Part shown: positions 31,286 to 39,226 of the stretch, piece after piece
Layout: each line of letters starts with the position of its first letter
Numbering within the stretch: the stretch's first letter is position 1
Assembly (NCBI GenBank): GCA_009869945.1
Contig: WIXG01000554.1
Location: forward strand, 1-39,226
DNA: 39,226 nt
Source of the DNA: Mesaphorura yosii
Taxonomy: Eukaryota > Arthropoda > Collembola > Poduromorpha > Tullbergiidae
Direction of reading: 5' to 3'
Program-made: the position numbers and the translations under genes
The notes under the pieces: generated by a model
The model's database searches: none
What the model saw: the letters and a program-made list of their open reading frames with translations, nothing else
What the model was told of the DNA's origin: nothing

Positions 31286-31860
31286 GTTACGAATTTGTTA
31301 GGGAGCCCATGTGCAGTTCTTGAGTTGAGGCGATTCAGATGGCCCGCTCCTCTCACCCTGTGGCACGTTGGTGGGAGGAGACGATGCACGTGTCTTGTGG
31401 ATCTCAAATCTGCGGTCGAAGTGGCTCTCCTGGGGACTATACATCTGTCCTCCGTCGGAATTGAATCTACGCAAGTGTTCGATGAGTCTACATATCATGG
31501 GCAGTCAACTTGGTCCTCGCACAATTAAATAATACAAATCGCTCCAACTGTTAAATTGTCCTGCATAAAGTTATACGTGCAATGTATGCTTGCCTTATCG
31601 ATTGCCAAGAGTTGTGTCCCTGCTCCTCCCCCTGTTTACTCCTTCCCTTGCCCTCACAACATATAAAACTCCGACATGGGCCCGCACCCAAGTATGAGGT
31701 GAACGTGAAGACCCTCCGCCCAACCCTTGATGCACGTGATCGACTTTTTCTGGCTGAATCCAATTCTCTCATTGATCGCGTTCCGGACTAGAACGAGCTC
31801 CAGTCGGGCAGGGAAGCCAACCAGCGGCGCTTCAGCCACAGCGACATGATGACGTAGATC
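31286..31860. other. Intergenic, nothing recognised
   Basis: No convincing exon between the SLC22 remnant and the XK-related gene. In particular, no N-terminal XK-related membrane segments were found. Confidence 0.35.
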
Positions 31861-32545
31861 ATGTTAATGCCCATCCTCAACTTCATCGGCATCTTTGTAT
31901 TCTTCTCCAAGTAACTCCCCAACGTTAGTTAGTAACCGTTGTGTTGACCGCATAAATTGCAACTGCTTCGCATTTACTTTGTAGTGACAACGAGAGACAA
32001 GAAATGGAGAGACTGGCCCCGATTTGGAAGCAGGTAATCATCTTCCCCGTCATTTGCCTCACAGTGGGGTCACTCCGCCTCTTCCTCTTCATTTTTGAGC
32101 GCCAGAACTCGACGAATTTTGAGATGCTCGAGTCTCTTATAAAAATGAAGCAGTATGAAGCCTTCTTCCATGCAGCTCCCGAGGTCTTCATTCAAATCAC
32201 TTTCCGTGTCGTAAACTGGAAAGGAAGCTCAATTTTCTTCAAAAGTGATGACAGCGATGGTGAGTTTAGGTTAGGTTGGAACGCATTCATCATTAATTAG
32301 CGCTAACCTCACAAGTGGTTATGATTTCAGAGTACTGGGTCTCCATATGCATTGCCCTGTCCCTCTTCGCCCTAGCGGAGTCCAACGTGTACGCCAGCAT
32401 CCTCCCCGCCTACTACCGCCAATTCAGCTACATCTCGTCGCCCGACGCTTGGAATGTGGACGCAGTGGCCATACTTTGGAGGCTGGGGCTCTTTTTCTCC
32501 AACTACGAATGCATCGCCTCCCCCCTCTTTCGAGCAACTTCATGA
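31861..32545 (+). pseudogene. XK-related (XKR) family fragment, 5'-truncated, three exons
   Basis: Exons 31861-31910, 31985-32259 and 32331-32545 join in phase (179 aa). XK-related proteins are multipass membrane proteins, some of them lipid scramblases. Recognisable blocks are LIKMKQYEAFFHAAPEVFIQ (family MLRLFETFLESAPQLVLQ), YWVSICIALSLFALAESNVY and VDAVAILWRLGLFF (family VFWRLFTISSR). The usual 350-450 residues are reduced to the middle third. An in-frame TAG sits two codons before the ATG, and the end runs into TGA where the family continues with more helices. It is either a dying fragment or an incomplete model with unseen exons; the intact splice sites leave a real short gene possible. 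Confidence 0.6.
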
Positions 32546-33106
32546 TGTTCGTGAATGTAAGTAAAGTTATATCAGAATTGAGCTGTCTGAAGTTTTAGTT
32601 TCACACCTGAAATGCAATCGAAATCTTAACGTGTACGAAAAAAAGACGCTGAACTCATTTCGTCCACTTTATGTACCCGTCAAGCTGTTTAGTAATTATA
32701 ATTGCATATTTCCGTTTATTGTATAGAATGTGATACTTGAACGTACGATTGAATTATTTACATTTAAGAATAGAAATTAAAAATTGAAGTAAGTCTAATA
32801 AAATTGAGCATCCTTGCAGAATCTTCAAGTCGCAATTTTAAAATATTTATTGAATCTCGTATGCACACATGTGTTTGATTGAAGACGTGCAAAGGGAACT
32901 CCAGATTCCTGAGCTATGCATTGTGACATGTAATGAGAGAGGAAGTTTAATCTGGGGAAGCAAGATTTCTATTTCCTATGCCATGTGTGGCTTTTTGTTC
33001 AATTTGTGCGACTGATTTTTGAGTTTTGGATATTAGTCGGCCTTGTTTAGTTTTTTTCTGGTAAAGACGACTTCTTGCTTGTAAGCTTCATTAAATAGAG
33101 TTTCGA
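32546..33106. other. Intergenic; probable 3' UTR of the clathrin-death gene
   Basis: AT-rich. AATAAA on the minus strand (TTTATT 32846-32851) is a plausible poly(A) signal for the minus-strand gene ending at 33107. Nothing else recognised. Confidence 0.45.
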
Positions 33107-34849
33107 TTATATCTGCAAACATACAAAGAAAATTAAATTTAGCTCCAAACTCTGAGCTGTCGAATTTTGCTGATGCACTATGAGTTTAACATTACTTGCT
33201 CCTTCATTCAGGTTACAATTTCTTAATTCCAGCTGCAATTGCTGCCACGTTGCCTTTGCACTTTTTTGACTTATCCATTCTGAAAGCATGGCTCTAAGAA
33301 ATACATAATTACCAGGATTGTTCGTTTTCATTTCCTCAAGACATGCTGGATGTAAGCCCAGCTGGCCGTATAGTATGTCTAACTTTCCGGTCACACCAAC
33401 ATCATCAATCAGTTTTAGGGTAATCTTATGCAAGTCTTGATTTTGATCAATTCGTACAGCGTCCTCTATTGTGAGTATGGAATTGACTGTGCGAATCCCA
33501 CCAGCAGCTTCTTCATGTGCACTCTCATTCGGTGGCATCCTTGGCAATTGACTCTGAGTTCGGTTTGTGATTTGGGGAAGTAACTTTTGAACTTCTTCCA
33601 ATCCTTCCATTGTTTGATTTGATACAGAAAATGTTGGAGGCAGACGAGTAGCCAACTTGACCGCGTTCCTGTACTTGTTCTGGTGATCTTCAAATAATCC
33701 AAGCACTAATTGCTCTCCTCCAGCGAACTTGTGGCGTACAGCCAGGTGGAGTGCCAAGTCTATATCACCAACATCATTTGCAATATACGGTACTACTTTT
33801 TGCTCGTCAATGCCTGCGCATATCACTTCCCCAGAACGGTTGATAAATAAAATGCCACCATTGAGATTCTCTGGCACGGTTGAGACAATCCTGCTTGTAG
33901 CCATTGATGTCCAGCAAATGACTTTTCCAGTTTCGAGATCGAAAATATACAATCTTATTTCGTAATATAATGCTCTACTATCAGTTATCAGGTAAAGGGA
34001 GGCAAACTTAGTGCTGGCAATCAATGCAACAGGACTGAATTCAAAGCACGATCTTATTTCCTTGTTTTGAAATGGTCGATTTCCTACTGGTACACTTCCA
34101 ACTTCAAATATGTGTAGTGTACGATGATTGTCTTCGACATAGCACAGCAAATTTGACTGTTTAGGGTTCCCTTCCAGCTTAATCTGAGCAAAAGTTGCTC
34201 CACTACCATTTAAGCACTTGCTGACACCATCTTCAACAGAATAGAGCTGCATACTTTGGTAGCTGTGGAAGCCGGTATTCAGAAGGTTTGCCAAAACTCC
34301 AGTTCCGGTGAAAACCATTCCTAATAGAAACCACTTCTGTTTCGGGTCGGTGTAATAATTTGTTGACTTTGGTCTATGTGATTCGCTAGGCCTCATGTAA
34401 GATTCAATGTCAAACATTTTCTTTGGGGGAACTGATTTCTTCGTATTCCAATGAAATACTGACGCTGTTGTGATCATGCCGATTGTATCGGAGGATATCC
34501 ACTTCCAAAATTGTACCTTGTCTGGAAGTGACACAGTTTTCAAGATGGTAGTAACCTCCATGTTATAAATAAAGGCCATGGTGTCCGTTTTCAGTGCAAT
34601 ATTTTCCCCCGATGGGTTTATAATGGCAGAGTCGTAATTCTCTTTCATTTGTTTCACAAAAGGTCTGCAAGGGTCACCCAAGTTGATTATGAATATTTTC
34701 TGCTCACCATCCTGAAAACATATATACTTGTCTGACTCCATTGTCACAGTACTTGCACTGATATTAATTGAGTTGATTCCGATCTGCGTAAGGTCAAATA
34801 TGTTCAGGTATTTGATTGGAATATTTTGGGATGAAGCTGATGAGCCCAT
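33107..34849 (-). CDS. Clathrin heavy chain terminal domain - death domain fusion
   Basis: A single 580-codon frame from ATG 34849. Residues 1-400 follow the clathrin heavy chain N-terminal propeller and early linker: STVTMESDKYIC, SAIINPSGENIALK, FWKWISSDTI, DPKQKWFLL, MQLYSVEDGVS, GATFAQIKLEGNPKQS, LHIFEVGSVPVGNRPF, YIFDLETG and DIDLALHLAVRHKFAGGEQL. After a polar linker (about 410-465), residues about 472-556 read as a death domain: LIDDVGVTGKLDILYGQLGL, CLEEMKTNNPGNY, LRAMLSEWISQKSAKATWQQ, LQLELRNCNLNEGA. The clathrin leg, trimerisation hub and light-chain sites are absent. MGSSASS at the N-terminus fits an N-myristoylation signal. No introns, unlike true CHC genes. The last 20 residues may be altered by splicing (AG before ATATAA). 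An adaptor for cell-death or immune signalling is inference. Confidence 0.88.
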   Translation of the reverse strand: MGSSASSQNIPIKYLNIFDLTQIGINSINISASTVTMESDKYICFQDGEQKIFIINLGDPCRPFVKQMKENYDSAIINPSGENIALKTDTMAFIYNMEVTTILKTVSLPDKVQFWKWISSDTIGMITTASVFHWNTKKSVPPKKMFDIESYMRPSESHRPKSTNYYTDPKQKWFLLGMVFTGTGVLANLLNTGFHSYQSMQLYSVEDGVSKCLNGSGATFAQIKLEGNPKQSNLLCYVEDNHRTLHIFEVGSVPVGNRPFQNKEIRSCFEFSPVALIASTKFASLYLITDSRALYYEIRLYIFDLETGKVICWTSMATSRIVSTVPENLNGGILFINRSGEVICAGIDEQKVVPYIANDVGDIDLALHLAVRHKFAGGEQLVLGLFEDHQNKYRNAVKLATRLPPTFSVSNQTMEGLEEVQKLLPQITNRTQSQLPRMPPNESAHEEAAGGIRTVNSILTIEDAVRIDQNQDLHKITLKLIDDVGVTGKLDILYGQLGLHPACLEEMKTNNPGNYVFLRAMLSEWISQKSAKATWQQLQLELRNCNLNEGASNVKLIVHQQNSTAQSLELNLIFFVCLQI

Positions 34850-35893
34850 TGTCGAAAGTATATCACGATTTCTTCACGTAGGGAGTAAACACGCACTCAA
34901 GTTTTATAATTTAGTGCACCACACATCGGACAAAGATTTTACTACGGACAGCGCAGACATGACAAACATATGTAATAATTACCTGCTTCTCTTATCTCGC
35001 CTTAGTTCCGATTTTGTCTCCAGCTTATGCAAACTCAGGTTAACGCGAGCACAACTTGTGCTTAACTAAGGTAACATGTGTGATAAGAATGCAATCCAAT
35101 CAATGTTAACTCAACATGACAGCTTAGTTCGATTTCAAATATCTCTTCTTGTATAAGCCTTTTTCTGCTTACAATTCAGAGCAAACGCAAACACCGAGAA
35201 TTGAGGTGGGATGGGTGGAAGGGCAAGCGAACGAGATAAGACCATTCTTGAAAGTGTTTTTGGACAATTTTCCTGCACAAGTTCCATGGGGAATCTCACT
35301 CATTTGAAATAAACTAATAAATTGAAACTTGTCGGATGATTAAACAGATTATACACTTACAGATTAAACAGATATACAAGAATCGAAGCAAGTTTGTAAT
35401 TCTTAATTTAAACCCGTTACATGGCGTTGAATAGCACCAGCTTGGTTGTTGGACATGAATTCGTATGTGGATCGCTGAGACGTATCCGGATTTATCTCTA
35501 AGCAAATAACACCCACGGCCACAACCTCCCCGACAACTTCCTTCCGGACATTTGTGACTCGGTGCTGTGGAAGTGTGACGACCGCTTGGCTTTTGGAATC
35601 AGGCTCTTTTCAGCGCAACAGGTGTAACTGTTCCAAAGTAGACAGGCGGCGACGAACCTGAAACAAATCCGGGAACAATTCCCGCCATGGGTATGGTCCG
35701 GAACAAAATCCTTTGGCTACAGGCAACATAGAAAAATGTCAAATAATCCCACCGCTCGCTGTGGCCCATTTTGGCTTGAATTCCAGATTTCTAGCCAGAT
35801 TATTCGAAATCAGACGAAACGAAATCAGCTTCTGTGATGACGTCAAACGCTCGGCTTTGTATAAGCTATGCTTCTCATGTTCAACGGAAATGG
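34850..35893. other. Intergenic, no recognised gene
   Basis: 5' flank of the clathrin-death gene, then AT-rich sequence. A minus-strand open stretch around 35400-35680 (with KEVVGEVVAVGVICLEINP) is continuous for some 60 codons but belongs to no family I can name. Confidence 0.35.
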
Positions 35894-36498
35894 TTACTGA
35901 ATTCGGACTTGGGTTTGACGGCTTCCACCATGAGTCAGCAGCGCCGCTGCCAGTATCATCGAATCTATTGCCCCATGCGGTATAAGCTTCGCGTACACAT
36001 TCCACATCTTCCATCTTTCCCAACGATATGTGTTGATAGGTTGGTCCACTTCAATGAGTGCAATATCATTCGTGAATTCGGACGGATCGAATTCTTCATG
36101 TACAACGTTTTTTTTATATGCCCGAGCATAGTCGTGTTCTCCGCCAACAACGTCCACGATTGGGTGAAGCTTGTTTTTCACGTCGAACAAACAATGTGCG
36201 GCGGTCACCACGCGTGGCTGAGATTACAGAGCCACCTCAGAATACAGGTGCTTCAACATAAGGTTTTGGGACATGGATCCCGACTTGGTATGGAAATTGA
36301 TATAAACCACTAGCACCAACCCCTGGCGCTGGCGTGGAGCTCCAACCCCACGTTTGGCGTATGTATAAGCGTACGCAACTTTTCCGCCTACAATACGAGC
36401 TTCGGAACCTGACGTGGTAGTGGTGGTGGCGGCTTAGAAGGCTTTGCATGGCAGCAGCCCACCAGAAGGAGAAACAAAATTAACGCAAATACGTTCAT
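35894..36498 (-). pseudogene. Trypsin-like serine protease pseudogene
   Basis: From ATG 36498 a clear signal peptide (MNVFALILFLLLVGCCHA) is followed by a short pro-segment. The activation site RIVGGK appears one frame off. FPYQVGIHVPK is in another frame and is followed by TGA where WCGGS would be expected (GGSVIS follows). A further shift leads to VVTAAHCLFDV (catalytic His) and FTNDIALIEVDQPIN (catalytic Asp). The Ser-containing GDSGGP region was not found. At least three frameshifts plus a stop within 300 bp cannot be explained by introns. Confidence 0.75.
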
Positions 36499-37154
36499 TG
36501 TTTCAGAACCGACAATTTGAAGAAATCGGAGCAAATATTCTCATGCAACTGAATTTTAGGAGCTCAGCTCGAGCATACAATTTATATGTGTTTCTGCCTT
36601 CCTTCGTTATGCGGTTCATTTCCTTATTTTCGTAGAGTCTAGAATGAATTTATGACACAGCGTGGCCTTATTTTAGAATTTATGACCTCGATAGCTGTAA
36701 ATAATAAGAAACGAACATTTTGTATGGACAATGTATGAAAAATGCAAAAAGTAAGCCACCAATGTGACGCTGTGGCTGTCAAAGCTTAAGTCATGTTTCA
36801 TTGCGGGGGCAAAATGACACATTTGAGAATGTCAGCTTAATTATTCTCGTTTATGATCCTGTACATGTGCAGGTGCTCCATTTAAGTCAACTTTGTACCT
36901 GACGACCACTTCACAGCACGAATATTTTATTTAAAGCAACATTTTTCAGTCAACTTTATCAGGAAAACCACGACCTCACACCATGAACACGTTGGTTATG
37001 CAATTAGCATCTACATATACATACCATATTGTATCAGTTGTCAGAACTTATAGAATGTAAGCTTCATTTGTACTTCAATCATTGAACATGAAAGGTTGCT
37101 TGAACTGGACATCTCAGCAGCTGGTTACGGGAATACCAATACATCTACTCCTGA
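36499..37154. other. Intergenic, AT-rich, nothing recognised
   Basis: No coding signal, repeat or RNA gene seen. Confidence 0.4.
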
Positions 37155-37163
37155 TTATATAAA
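37155..37163 (+). promoter_or_regulatory. TATA box of the ML-domain gene
   Basis: TATATAAAA, about 95 bp before the first ATG (37257) of the NPC2-like gene. Transcription would be expected to start near 37185-37195. Confidence 0.5.
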
Positions 37164-37256
37164 ATCAAACGAATTCGCAGCAGCCAACCACCATTCTCAG
37201 TTTTTAGCGTGTCGTGTTTAACTTTATTCCTCACGAGTTTGATAACGATAACTAAA

Positions 37257-38014
37257 ATGAATTCTTTTCGTTTTCATGTCATGCTATCTGGCCGTGGGTT
37301 TCGCGGTCCCCGCAGGCGCTGGTAACGCTGCCCATGGCTTTCATACCTTTCAAAAGCCAGTCAACTCCATCCCACGACGTAGTGGTCAAGTTTTGCAAAA
37401 ATGGTGTCGTAAATCGTAACGTGTGCAAAAATGCATGTGTTTGTTTTTATGTACGAAATTCACAAGCTCTGCTGGCCAAGTCTTTGATGTTCGCCTGTCT
37501 GGCATGCACTGCCGCACCATGCCACTTTGTCACAGGTCGTACATATAACTTCGCAGTAGAATTCAGCCCATCTGCATCATACCCACAACTTCATCTCCTT
37601 ATGGAAGCCTTACGTCATCATCATGGTCATACAGTTGTGGATCAAGCGATTGCAGACTCGACTGTTGTTGGTGGGAGGGGTTATACAATTTGGCTGACTT
37701 GCAGTTTTGCGGCAAACCTTCAAAGTGGTACACATGGTGCATAGTGTATTTAAGTTAAGGTAGGTTAGATTAGGTTGCCTAATTTAACCTAAAAGTACAC
37801 TATCTGCACTATGCTATCCTATGTTAAACATACTATGTGCACCATGTGCACGACTTTGAAAGTTTGCCACAAAACTGCAAGTCAGCCTACAATTTCATTT
37901 GATTTCCCCATGACGAACACGTATGCAGGGTCAGATACTCTGATCATGAAGCTGAGGGGATTTGGTCCAAGTTTGGAACAAGTTTGTCTTGATATTCCAA
38001 TTCATGTCATGTAA
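37257..38014 (+). pseudogene. NPC2-like ML-domain secreted protein, split by a transposable element
   Basis: NPC2/ML proteins are small secreted beta-sandwich lipid or sterol carriers, expanded in arthropods. A signal-peptide-like start (YLAVGFAVPAGAG; ATG at 37257 or, in frame, 37276) precedes FCKNGVVNR. CTAAPCHFVTGRTYNFAVEF matches the family's C..APC....G..Y...V.F core. The terminal part, SFDFPMTN, then GSDTLIMKLRG and QVCLDIPIHVM (family: FCWEIPVQI), lies beyond an inserted 196-bp element (37692-37887). Ignoring the element and one 8-bp repeat, the frame continues directly across the insertion. At least one more frame change lies near 37380. A TATA box (37155) and AATAAA (38040-38045) flank it. 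Confidence 0.65.
37692..37887. mobile_element. 196-bp MITE with 54-bp inverted ends and 8-bp target-site duplication
   Basis: The arms (about 37692-37745 and 37834-37887) are imperfect inverted repeats beginning 'ggctgacttgcagttttg'. The middle holds another palindrome of 'aggtta/taacct' words. Identical TACAATTT copies flank it (37684-37691 and 37888-37895). An 8-bp duplication points to a hAT- or P-type transposase acting in trans. The element has no ORF. It sits inside the coding frame of the ML gene. Confidence 0.88.
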
Positions 38015-38283
38015 ATAAGTGTAACTCATTGCAAAAAGCAATAAAAGACTGGAGAATGGCATAAAAATGTTGTTGCAAATCAATGCCACCTTGCTTTATG
38101 ATTCTCAGTTCAGTTAAATTTTCTATAGCTTATGATATAATCCTCCAATCCTCGCGCACACAATTCTGCGTTCATGTATTACATAAGAGATAACATTTAT
38201 AATGAAAAATTCCTTTTCACAAGGCAATAAGCGTGATGAATGCATAAATACATCGACATGAACTCTTATTTCTTTCGTATCAT

Positions 38284-38611
38284 ATGACTCTGTTCGTAAG
38301 GTAAGTAGTAGTGCACGCTGCACATAAAATCAAACTGAAACCTAATCATTCGTGAACTTTTTTAATGTTTCAGCGTCTCAGAGTCCGCTGTTCTGGTTGA
38401 ACAAAATTCGTGTCCATGGATTAGAACTGAACAACAATTCGAAAATGGAGTTTGCACGACCAGGGTCGAAATATGGGCACTCGACCCGCTGAAGAGTCCC
38501 GTTCTTATGTATTCTAATTTAACCCATCTCGATGTGGCGCAATTTGGAATAGCATTGGATGCGATTCCTTCTCCTCCACCAGAAGAACCGATGGAGTGTG
38601 AGGACGTGTAG
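38284..38611 (+). CDS. Hypothetical two-exon small protein
   Basis: ATG 38284 to donor GTAAGT at 38301, then acceptor tttcag (38373) and an open frame to TAG 38611; phases agree (84 aa). The peptide has TTRVEIWALDPLKSPVLMYS then NLTHLDVAQFGIALD and an acidic Pro-rich end (PSPPPEEPMECEDV). I do not recognise the family. The second exon looks like a real terminal exon; the 17-nt first exon is the weak part, and upstream exons may be missed. AATAAA follows at 38858-38863. Confidence 0.35.
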
Positions 38612-38999
38612 ACTCCAAAGACATTAGGCACAACTAGAACCCCGCGAAAATTCGATACCCCTCGAAAAGTATAATTAGATTTAAATTAGAGCACGATTGG
38701 TTAGTGCCGCCGCCATCAAGAACAAAAAGTAAACTGGAAAGAGTGTTGTTCGTAGACCTTATAGGTCATTACATCATACGATGTATTTAAGGTAATAATG
38801 TATGACCTGATGTGCTCTTTTGTGTGTAAACGAAAGACTCTCAAACTTGATCTTTTGAATAAATGCATTTATTATTAGTCCATGCACCACGATATTTCAT
38901 TTCTTTATGATTTCCAAATAACGATTGCCAAGATTACCTGCTTGTTGATATTCCGTCCTTTCGTGTATGGTAACCGAAGGTCAACATGGCGGAATTAAT
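38612..38999. other. 3' flank and intergenic
   Basis: Holds AATAAA at 38858-38863; otherwise nothing recognised. Confidence 0.4.
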
Positions 39000-39226
39000 C
39001 TAAACATAAAAATGAATAAGCAATGACACAATGCGAAATTCCTTGTTTAAGTTCATCACGCGCTGAAGGCTGCTTACATATTCCACACTCCAACGGCGCC
39101 AGAAGCGTTGAACAAGCTGCTGCATGTACTGCCATCTTGACAAACGGTTGACCTTTGTAGTCGTGAAGTCAGGTTCAGGAACTGCAGTAATTGGCATGCC
39201 GATTAGGAAATGTCCCGGTGTTAGCA
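39000..39226 (-). mobile_element. BEL/Pao retrotransposon pol fragment (integrase C-terminal, DUF5641-type)
   Basis: On the minus strand the window end reads LTPGHFLIGMPITAVPEPDF, then KVNRLSRWQYMQQLVQRFWR and RWSVEYVSSLQ. This is the highly conserved end of BEL/Pao polyproteins (LTPGHFLIG, RW..+Q...FW+RW..EYL..L). After that the frame degenerates and stops at 39000. The rest of the element, if any, is outside the window on the right. Confidence 0.85.

Noticed and set aside
35400..35680. Possible serine-protease C-terminal half for the trypsin pseudogene
   Set aside because: No GDSGGP or terminal W-I helix could be found. The open stretch there does not follow the trypsin pattern.
1..39226. 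CRISPR array, rRNA genes, bacterial operons or riboswitches
   Set aside because: No spaced direct repeats, no rRNA core sequences, and all recognised genes are eukaryotic with introns.

Overview
The window is eukaryotic nuclear DNA from an invertebrate, most likely an arthropod. It has GT-AG introns, often only 60-110 bp, AATAAA poly(A) signals, a nuclear tRNA-Asn and metazoan single-copy genes (macoilin, Y-box protein, eRF3, synaptogyrin, a C2orf69 homologue). It also has an ABCH/ABCG-type transporter remnant and Copia and BEL/Pao retrotransposon debris. A springtail or another early hexapod is a guess, not something the sequence proves.

Left part (1-11.8 kb): a compact, GC-rich housekeeping block. 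Macoilin (-) and the Y-box gene (+) are head-to-head. The Y-box gene and eRF3 (-) are tail-to-tail. eRF3 and synaptogyrin (+) are head-to-head. Synaptogyrin is followed by the C2orf69 homologue (+) and a tRNA-Asn(GTT). One GC-rich short repeat family, with long terminal inverted repeats, lies in two introns of eRF3, one intron of the Y-box gene and one intergenic spacer. I reconstructed these gene models exon by exon, with splice sites and phases that agree.

Middle (12.6-20 kb): a secreted-looking, internally shortened SorLA-like gene (half a VPS10 domain, a YWTD propeller and one EGF). Then come an unidentified single-TM ORF, a BTB-domain gene (-), and a broken ABCH-like transporter half that runs into a Copia gag fragment.

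Right part (20.6-35 kb): the most remarkable region. Two tandem genes (20622-24712 and 25387-30165) join an atlastin/GBP-type dynamin-like GTPase domain to a long helical stalk and a C-terminal Hsp70 module. The upstream copy keeps a P-loop lysine but has lost its other GTPase motifs and has a degenerate Hsp70 ATPase. The downstream copy has the P-loop lysine changed to arginine but keeps the other GTPase motifs and a canonical Hsp70 ATPase. In the downstream copy the stalk looks like about eight repeats of the atlastin middle three-helix bundle. About 3 kb further on, an intronless minus-strand gene (33107-34849) fuses a clathrin heavy chain terminal propeller to a death domain and starts with an N-myristoylation-like sequence. 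These intron-poor chimeras do not resemble the intron-rich genes to the left. A stress, innate-immunity or cell-death role is inference only.

From about 30.9 kb the spaces between and beyond these genes hold decayed or disrupted genes. They are an SLC22-like transporter, a 5'-truncated XK-related gene, a trypsin with several frameshifts and a stop, and an NPC2-like ML-domain gene. The last is split by a 196-bp palindromic element flanked by a perfect 8-bp target-site duplication. The window ends inside a BEL/Pao pol remnant. Several indel-type breaks could be assembly errors.
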